In this document: positions 14,173 to 18,685 of the stretch, piece by piece
How positions within the stretch are numbered: position 1 is the first letter of the stretch
Layout of the letters: each line of letters opens with the position of its first letter
Assembly: GCA_900540095.1 (NCBI GenBank)
Contig: UQEO01000034.1
Location: forward strand, 1 to 18,685
From: an uncultured Collinsella sp.
GTDB lineage: Bacteria > Actinomycetota > Coriobacteriia > Coriobacteriales > Coriobacteriaceae
Direction: 5' to 3'
DNA: 18,685 nucleotides
The notes under the pieces: model-generated
Database searches by the model: none
Seen by the model: the letters and a program-made list of their open reading frames with translations, nothing else
Told to the model about the DNA's origin: nothing
Translations under genes and position numbers: made by a program

Positions 14173-14638
14173 GCGAACGCAGGCGCTCTAGCTCGGCCTC
14201 GGCCTCGGCTATGCGCTCCTCGGCGGATTTCTTGCCCGTCACGCGCACGTTCTTGCGTGCGCCCTTGAGCAGCTTGATCTCCTCTTCGACCATTCCTGCC
14301 AGCACCTCGAAGCGGTTGGCGTTCACGGGCAGGCCGATATCCATGAGGCACTGCATGTCCAGCATAAGCTGCTCGCAGTCCGCTATGGCCAGCGTCAGGT
14401 AGCGTTTCCTCTCCAGCGCGTTGAACGAGGTGTTGGGGTAGAAACCGTCGGCGCGGTTTACGTTGTACACGATGCTGCGCGCCGTCTCCACGGTCGGCAC
14501 CGCGTTCAGCAGCCTGTAGGCCTTGGGCACTACCGAGGAGGACGCCATCAGCTTGTTGACCTCCACGCGGATGGCGATTGCCTGCGTGAAGAACTTGTAC
14601 TCGGAAACCTCGCGGTTTCTCTGGTAGACGCCGCTCAT
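14168..14638 (-). CDS. avd: DGR accessory variability determinant (Avd)
   Basis: 156-aa all-helical protein. Position and pattern fit Avd, the basic pentameric four-helix-bundle partner that binds the DGR reverse transcriptase and TR RNA and is needed for cDNA synthesis. Helical segments are SEYKFFTQAIAIRVEVNKLM, KAYRLLNAVPTVETARSIVY, LERKRYLTLAIADCEQLML and FEVLAGMVEEEIKLLKGARK. YLTLAIADCEQL is typical of the family. The last 25 residues are a charged extension (ERIAEAEAELERL), which makes it longer than the 128-aa phage BPP-1 protein. ATG 14638 follows a strong AGGAGGTGCC. TR starts 24 bases after the stop, the classical avd-TR-RT order. Confidence 0.9.
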   Translation of the reverse strand: MSGVYQRNREVSEYKFFTQAIAIRVEVNKLMASSSVVPKAYRLLNAVPTVETARSIVYNVNRADGFYPNTSFNALERKRYLTLAIADCEQLMLDMQCLMDIGLPVNANRFEVLAGMVEEEIKLLKGARKNVRVTGKKSAEERIAEAEAELERLRSL

Positions 14639-14661
14639 GGCACCTCCTGGGAAAACGTGGC

Positions 14662-14685
14662 AAAAAAACGGCCCGCTTCGCGGGC
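14662..14685 (-). terminator. Rho-independent terminator between target gene and avd
   Basis: Stem GCCCGC/GCGGGC with a three-base loop and then seven T (with CG between) on the minus strand. It stops late transcription after the DGR target gene, 56 bases past its stop, so avd, TR and the reverse transcriptase may depend on read-through or a promoter of their own. Confidence 0.88.
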
Positions 14686-14688
14686 AGG

Positions 14689-14713
14689 AGGCGACCGCGC
14701 AAGGCGGTCGCCT
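14689..14713. repeat. Perfect 10-bp hairpin downstream of VR
   Basis: Inverted repeat AGGCGACCGC/GCGGTCGCCT with a five-base loop (GCAAG), 38 bases beyond the 3' end of VR. It directly precedes the terminator stem, so it could be a tandem-terminator part. In phage BPP-1 a DNA hairpin just downstream of VR promotes retrohoming, and this could be its equivalent. Confidence 0.65.
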
Positions 14714-14740
14714 AAAACAGAGTATAGAGCACTCGGCTGG

Positions 14741-15662
14741 CTAGCCGACGAGGAAGCCGGGGCGGGGGCGAACCCAGACGTGCGTCGCCGAGTAGCAGGT
14801 GGCAATGCCGGTGTAGCAGACGTAGCACACGTAGGACGAGGAGCCACCCACGACGGAACGCAGCCACCAAAGGTACCGAGTTCCGTTCAAGCGGTGCGCG
14901 GTATCGCGGAACAGGTCGAACTGGCAGTCGAAGCCCACGCTGTAGCCCTTGGTGCCCCACACTGGGCAGCCGTACACCTCCATCTCGGAGGGCGACCACA
15001 CCTTGCCGATGTCCTGCCAGCTCCACGAGTTGGAGTCGTTGAGCGCGCCGCTTGCGCTGTAACGCTCCTCCAGCAGGACGCGCTGGGTCAGCAGGTACTT
15101 GGTCAGCCCCTCGGGCAGGCAGGCCTCGAAGGCCGTCTCCCACGCCTTGAGGTTGCTGTTGGGGTAGGGGCATTTCTGGTCGGCGGTGCCCTGGTTCGTG
15201 TTGGTGGTGTTCCACATCAGGAAGCTGTCGTTTGCCACGCCTGTCACGGATTTTGCCACGGCCACGGGGGCGGACGCCACGAACGCGATATGGTGGCCCT
15301 TGCTGTTGTCGCCGCAGTAGAGGTACGGGTCGATGTGGGCAAGCAGGAACCGAACAGATTGCTGGGTGGTGACGGCGGACGCGCTCACGAGCGGCACGTC
15401 CAGGTAGTCGCCAACGCGCAGGCCCGCGAAGTTCGCGGCGGGGGGGCGCCTTTGGAGCGCCCGCGTCACGCCGGCGACACGCGCTGCCGCTGCCGATCTC
15501 TCCCGCCAGGATGGTGGCGATGTTCTGCCCGCCGTACTTGCCGATTTGGCCCTGGCGGTTGTACTCAGCGTTGTTGAGCGCCGTCTGCGCGTTTCTGCGC
15601 GCGGTATCGTCGATGACGTTGAGCGACTGGCCGCCGACGACCAGTGTCTTTGCATTTGCCAT
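14741..15662 (-). CDS. DGR target protein: tail-fibre-like protein with C-terminal lectin-type variable domain (frame broken)
   Basis: The start is secure: ATG 15662 behind AAGGAGG, ten bases after the previous stop. The first 58 residues (MANAKTLVVGGQSLNVIDDT, then NIATILAGEIGSGS) are read in one frame. From GVTRALQ onward the coherent protein continues in the +1 frame to TAG 14741. It carries a domain typical of phage and DGR proteins (DUF6273-like): FAGLRVGDYLDVPL, GHHIAFVAS, LLEERYSASG, NSWSWQDIGKVWSPSEMEVYG. It ends in the VR (YLWWLRSVVGG to RPRPGF). Skipping one base gives 306 residues. Third-position GC supports the second frame from about 15480 down. The change lies near 15466-15500; a run of seven C on the sense strand (15430-15436) is another candidate. 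The likely role is receptor binding at the tail tip. Confidence 0.82.
14752..14879 (-). repeat. DGR variable repeat (VR)
   Basis: 128-bp last part of the target gene, ending nine bases before its stop codon. It differs from TR at 14 sites: five A to C, six A to T and three A to G, and no other change. Eleven residues are altered (Asn to Leu, Tyr, Cys, Thr, Ile or His; Met to Val; Tyr to Cys). The framework WWLRSV, GGSSS and VWVRPRPGF is untouched because its codons lack adenine. The 3' end holds a 14-base G/C-only stretch (14757-14770), like the initiation of mutagenic homing site of BPP-1. Confidence 0.96.
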
Positions 15663-15671
15663 TTATCCTCC

Positions 15672-16310
15672 TTAGGCAAGGGTTACCGTGCTGCCCGAGA
15701 CCGAGCACGTGCCGCCGAACGACACCGTGTCGCCGGACACCGACGCCTTGGATGCCGGGCAGTAGACGGTCCCGTCCATGTAGATGAACTTCCCCGTCGC
15801 GTCGGCGAGCATCGTCGCGAGCTGGCCGTTCTGACGGCGCAGCTCCGCGATATCGGATTCACCGCCGGCGCCCTGCGCCACCGAGTTCGCGATCTGCAGC
15901 GCCTGGTTCGCGGCGGCCTCGGCATGAGACGCCGCGCCGTTGGCCGCGGCGGCCGCATTGCTCGCCAGCGCAGTCGAGGCGCTTGCGGTATCGTTCGCGG
16001 CATTCGCCTTCTGAACGGCGGCGTTGGCGTTCTCGGTGGCAGTCGAGCACTTCGCGGCGGCCGTTCTGGCAGCTCCGGCGGCGACGTTGGCGTCATATGC
16101 CTGAGTCTTTGCGGTGCCTGCGGCGCTGCTCGCCAGCGACGCGGCGCTCTCGGCCCTCTTTCGCGCCGCCTCGACTTCGTCGTAGTTTGCCGGGCGGAAC
16201 AGGTAGGTGGTGATGCTACCGTCGCTCTCCGTCACGTCGAGGCCGTCGATATAGTCGTCCTCCCCGACCTTCACCTCGTAGACGGCGGACCCGTCGCTGT
16301 TGTTGGCCAT
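15672..16310 (-). CDS. Ala-rich coiled-coil phage tail fibre/baseplate protein
   Basis: 212-aa protein in three parts. An N-terminal globular piece (1-45) contains YEVKVGEDDYIDGLDVTESD. A long alanine-rich helix (about 46-145) has repeated ANAA/AASxA units (AARKRAESAASLASSAAG, ATENANAAVQKANAAND), which would form a trimeric coiled coil. A C-terminal piece is rich in Ser, Thr and Gly (SVSGDTVSFGGTCSVSGSTV) and probably beta. Such proteins form fibre shafts in siphophages. ATG 16310 has GGAAGGGAAG upstream. It lies directly before the DGR target gene, so the two may join into one fibre, with this as shaft and the lectin protein as tip; that is inferred. Confidence 0.75.
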   Translation of the reverse strand: MANNSDGSAVYEVKVGEDDYIDGLDVTESDGSITTYLFRPANYDEVEAARKRAESAASLASSAAGTAKTQAYDANVAAGAARTAAAKCSTATENANAAVQKANAANDTASASTALASNAAAAANGAASHAEAAANQALQIANSVAQGAGGESDIAELRRQNGQLATMLADATGKFIYMDGTVYCPASKASVSGDTVSFGGTCSVSGSTVTLA

Positions 16311-16347
16311 GCGGCTTCCCTTCCGCGGGCCTGCGCCCGCACGATAA

Positions 16348-16593
16348 TCAAGCGATGATCCCGATCGCCGTCCAGAGCGGCGGCGCCCCGATGAGGATGG
16401 CGCGCTGACCGGGCGCCGCGCCCCGACAGGACGTCGTCATGCAGATGCCGGCGACAACCGAGCCCCCGATGCGCACGTCGACGGTCCTGGAGTCCGCCGC
16501 GACGACGGTGCCGTAGGCGATCGAGACGCCGGGCGCCGAAGGGCCGGCGACGATATCGGCAAGGTCCGCGGCCAGGGACGGCATGGCGCTCAC
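16348..16593 (-). CDS. Small phage tail protein of unknown function (81 aa)
   Basis: 81-aa protein, not recognised. It has a short helical start (LAADLADIVA) and then a beta-rich core: VSIAYGTVVAADSRTVDVRI, AGICMTTSCRGAAPGQRAIL, and an end rich in Ile (LWTAIGIIA). The pattern of short strands suggests an OB-like fold as in baseplate spike-associated proteins, but this is only a guess. GTG 16593 overlaps the preceding TGA as GTGA, showing translational coupling to the hub-like gene; ATG 16584 is an alternative. Confidence 0.72.
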   Translation of the reverse strand: MSAMPSLAADLADIVAGPSAPGVSIAYGTVVAADSRTVDVRIGGSVVAGICMTTSCRGAAPGQRAILIGAPPLWTAIGIIA

Positions 16594-18164
16594 GAGGCAT
16601 CACCCCTCATGTACATGCGGAGCTCGATCCTCATGGGGCATCCCATCGAGAGCTCGAGGTCCATCTTCCGGATGCAGGCGCGGGCGAGCTCGATCCCGAC
16701 AGACGGCAGCCTGATGGCGCACGCCGAGTAGACGTCCGCCGACGGGTTGAAGATCGCCGTGATGATCGGGCGGCGGATGACCGAGCACTCGGTGGCGAGC
16801 AGGCTCGCCGCCTTCTCGTTCGCAGCCTCGACCGCGAACTGCGTTGCCACAACGCCCTCCTCGACCTTGACCTGCGCTACGTCGATGTACGATCCGGTCG
16901 GCGCGCTAGCGGCAAGGTAGATGTAGCCCGCGCTGTATTCCTCGGACTTGGCCGGGGTGGCCGTGAGCGACAGCCTCGTCCAGCCTGGCCCGATGGCGAC
17001 CGTCGCGGTCTCTCCCCCGTCGTCCTCGCGCCAGATTGGCTGGACCCTCACCTGCACCCTCTGCGACGCGTAGAGGTAAACGGACTCGGTGTACGGCTGG
17101 CCCTTCTTGAGGAATATCTTGTCCTGGGCGATGCCGATCTCACCGGAGCCCGACTCCTTCGTGATGCGGATCGCCTGGCTGATGCCGCCGATCGGGCACC
17201 CGGAAACGCCGACGGTCTCGATGGTCCCCCCGCCGCCACTGCACCTGAAGGTCGCGCTGTCGTGGGTGCCGTCTCCGGCGAGCGGGTAGGAGCCGCCGGC
17301 GATGACGCTCTCCCCTGACGGGAGGTCGCTGTACTGGTACCGCTTCACGATGCGGCGGCCCGTGGAGACGGTCGACCACTCGCTCTGCGGGCTGTCGTCC
17401 GAGGCCGTTCCCCTGACGCTCTCGCCCTGGGTAGCGAAGTCGACGTGCACCACGTTCACCGCGTCGAAGTCGTCCTGCTCGTCGGTGAGGTCGGGAAGCA
17501 CCCGGCAGTCCTCGCCCTCTGAGAAGGTGTGGTCGATCGGCCTCGCCGCCGGTTCCAGGTAACGCCTGAACAGCACGCGCCCGTAGGCGTCGGTCGACGC
17601 GCTCCTGAATCCTGCAGCGGAGAGCAGCCTATTGACCGCGCCCAGCTTGTTGTCCGGCGTGTCCGCCGTGGCGGCGATCCCGAAGACCCATGCCGTCGAC
17701 AGCGTGTAGTCGCTCGACTCCGCGACCACCTCGAGCCCGCACCCCTCCGCGATCGCCTTGGCCGCGGAGACCGCGTTTGCGCCGGCCGGCACGGTGTACG
17801 GCTCGTCGAAGTCGTCCTTCGCGAGGTCGTGGAGTCTGCCGTAGAGCGTCGCGATGCCGGTCGCCACCTCGCCGCTCACCGTGCGGGACGGCGTCGAGCA
17901 CTCGAAGGTCCCCAGGCACACGGTGCGCGACGCGCCCGAGATCGGGTCCTCCGCGTCGAGGTAGATGCGCACGAAGTCGTTGCCCATGTCGAGCCTGCCG
18001 ACGTAGTCCAGCGATGCGGACTCATAGGTGTCCGTGTCCTGGTTGCGGCTGATGCTCCCGCCGGTGAAGCACTCGATGGCGCCGGTCTCCAGGCCGGTCG
18101 CCCGCGAAACGCGGGCGTACCGGTAGGAGGTCCTGAACGACGCGAGCCAGATATCATCCGACAC
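16590..18164 (-). CDS. Phage tail hub/baseplate-like protein with carbohydrate-binding-like module
   Basis: 524-aa structural protein. The first 275 residues look like a baseplate hub (gp27/Tal-type) layout with several beta barrels (VGRLDMGNDFVRIYLDAEDP, CLGTFECSTPSRTV, LGAVNRLLSAAGFRSASTDA). Residues of about 275-425 form a jelly-roll-like module with the marks of a carbohydrate-binding domain (GGISQAIRITKESGSGEIGI, QPYTESVYLYASQRVQVRV, GWTRLSLTATPA, SYIDVAQVKVEEG). The remainder closes the hub. The start is GTG 18164 with GGAGGGAG upstream; it overlaps the previous gene by 11 bases. Homology is judged by domain pattern, so the name is approximate, but a tail structural role is strongly supported by the neighbours. 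Confidence 0.72.
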   Translation of the reverse strand: MSDDIWLASFRTSYRYARVSRATGLETGAIECFTGGSISRNQDTDTYESASLDYVGRLDMGNDFVRIYLDAEDPISGASRTVCLGTFECSTPSRTVSGEVATGIATLYGRLHDLAKDDFDEPYTVPAGANAVSAAKAIAEGCGLEVVAESSDYTLSTAWVFGIAATADTPDNKLGAVNRLLSAAGFRSASTDAYGRVLFRRYLEPAARPIDHTFSEGEDCRVLPDLTDEQDDFDAVNVVHVDFATQGESVRGTASDDSPQSEWSTVSTGRRIVKRYQYSDLPSGESVIAGGSYPLAGDGTHDSATFRCSGGGGTIETVGVSGCPIGGISQAIRITKESGSGEIGIAQDKIFLKKGQPYTESVYLYASQRVQVRVQPIWREDDGGETATVAIGPGWTRLSLTATPAKSEEYSAGYIYLAASAPTGSYIDVAQVKVEEGVVATQFAVEAANEKAASLLATECSVIRRPIITAIFNPSADVYSACAIRLPSVGIELARACIRKMDLELSMGCPMRIELRMYMRGDAS

Positions 18165-18685
18165 CGTTGGGCTCCCTCCATCGCTCCCTCTTCGTCGATA
18201 CGGACACCCTGTAGTCCTCAGGCGCGCACCTGGTGAGCGTCCCCGTGACGGCGGCGAAGCCGCGGTCGCCCAGATGGGGTCGCACCCAGGCGCTTCCGTA
18301 GCGGCCGAACAGGCCGCGGACGCGCAGGTAGTCGTCCTCCTCGATCGTGAACTCCATCGACTCCTTCATCGAGAGGTTGCCGCTCTCGAACCCCATGGGC
18401 AGGCCGCCGCCGACGAAGTGGAACTGGTCGCGCTCGCGCTCGGGGCTCGCCGAGGACTGCGGCGGGCCGCCCATGTTCCTGTCGCCCACGACGACCTCGG
18501 AGGCGTCCGGCCCGAAGTTGAGGGCGAACCCGTCGCACGGGCACACGGTCCCCACCTCGGTCGTCGAGGTGGTTCCGGAGGCCGCGTAGCCGCGCGCGAC
18601 GTAGGAGAACCCGACGTTGAGCGGCGGCAGGCGGTCGATGACGCTCTGCCCGGACTTGAGGCCGCTCGCGAGCAGGAGCCTCGAG
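18154..18685 (-). CDS. Phage distal tail-like protein (5' end beyond window)
   Basis: The frame is open to the right edge, so at least 176 residues are present and the N terminus is missing. An internal GTG at 18555 is not the true start because the frame upstream encodes ordinary protein (INVIDRLPPL-like segment, GFSYVARGYAA). Features seen are CPCDGFALNFGPDASEVV, FHFVGGGLPMGFESGNLS and MEFTIEEDDYLRVRGLFGRY, a beta-rich pattern as in distal tail (Dit) or related hub-proximal proteins. It ends 11 bases inside the start of the next gene. Identity beyond phage structural protein is not certain. Confidence 0.6.
   Translation of the reverse strand, partial: SRLLLASGLKSGQSVIDRLPPLNVGFSYVARGYAASGTTSTTEVGTVCPCDGFALNFGPDASEVVVGDRNMGGPPQSSASPERERDQFHFVGGGLPMGFESGNLSMKESMEFTIEEDDYLRVRGLFGRYGSAWVRPHLGDRGFAAVTGTLTRCAPEDYRVSVSTKRERWREPNGVG

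Larger units (their letters stand above)
10050..18685. mobile_element. Prophage, distal part (tail tip, DGR, lysis), continuing beyond the window
   Basis: From the tRNA-Lys attachment scar to the right edge, every convincing gene is on the minus strand and fits a siphophage late region read right to left: tail tip, tail-fibre with DGR, XkdX, holin, endolysin, then the end of the element. No integrase, capsid or packaging genes are in the window; they should lie to the right. Several genes overlap or abut, and each block ends in an intrinsic terminator (10216-10253, 12521-12552, 14662-14685), so the late genes look intact. Confidence 0.9.

Noticed and set aside
13800..14702. 300-codon minus-strand open frame across avd, TR and the RT start
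   Set aside because: It is an out-of-frame shadow in GC-rich DNA. It overlaps the well-supported avd frame and the non-coding TR, and its residues are arginine/glycine-rich without family pattern.
14712..15662. Target protein read entirely in its starting frame (316 codons)
   Set aside because: After about residue 58 this frame becomes Arg/Pro-rich. It loses the lectin domain and the VR-encoded pattern and would place TR adenines in the wrong codon positions. Only the N-terminal part is accepted.
1..18685. CRISPR array
   Set aside because: No series of regularly spaced direct repeats exists in the window. The only long direct repeat pair is TR/VR.

Overview
The window looks like a piece of a high-GC, host-associated actinobacterial chromosome, most likely Collinsella or a close Coriobacteriia relative. 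This is inferred from strong GC3 codon bias, the SUF gene order and the NifU-like/GGGtGRT gene pair. It holds an ordinary host half (about 1-10050) and the distal end of an integrated prophage (10050 to beyond the right edge).

Host half. At the left edge a tightly overlapping plus-strand operon makes iron-sulfur clusters: the 3' end of sufB, then sufD, sufS and sufU, closed by a strong terminator. A 600-bp stretch without a gene follows, then a minus-strand single-domain HUH/Y1 (RAYT-like) transposase gene whose HUH motif is altered. Next comes a two-gene plus-strand operon, a NifU-like scaffold and a GGGtGRT-family protein, also ended by a terminator and followed by a 20-21 bp inverted repeat. 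Then come a divergent soluble FAD-dependent dehydrogenase and a DinD-like gene.

Junction. At 10050-10093 lies the 3' half of a tRNA-Lys(CTT) gene on the minus strand. The tRNA's terminator is still on the host side, but the 5' half does not pair. This is the scar left when a phage integrates into a tRNA gene. The reconstituted tRNA should lie beyond the right end of the window.

Prophage half (all genes on the minus strand, read right to left). Tail-tip genes come first: a distal tail-like partial gene, a large hub-like protein with a carbohydrate-binding-like module, a small protein, and an Ala-rich coiled-coil protein. A complete diversity-generating retroelement (DGR) follows: a lectin-like target protein with a C-terminal variable repeat (VR), a terminator, avd, the template repeat (TR), and a reverse transcriptase with YMDD. 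Last is a small-gene and lysis module: an unknown protein, XkdX, a membrane-anchored coiled coil, a phi-LC3-type holin, an amidase-like endolysin and a 36-aa membrane protein, closed by a terminator.

The main discovery is the DGR. TR and VR are both 128 bp and differ at 14 positions. All 14 are adenines in the coding strand of TR, the signature of adenine-directed mutagenic retrohoming. They change 11 residues near the C terminus of a tail-fibre-like protein, so the system probably diversifies host recognition. The target gene is split by a one-nucleotide frame change upstream of its lectin domain, which may be a real mutation, a frameshift site or an assembly error.
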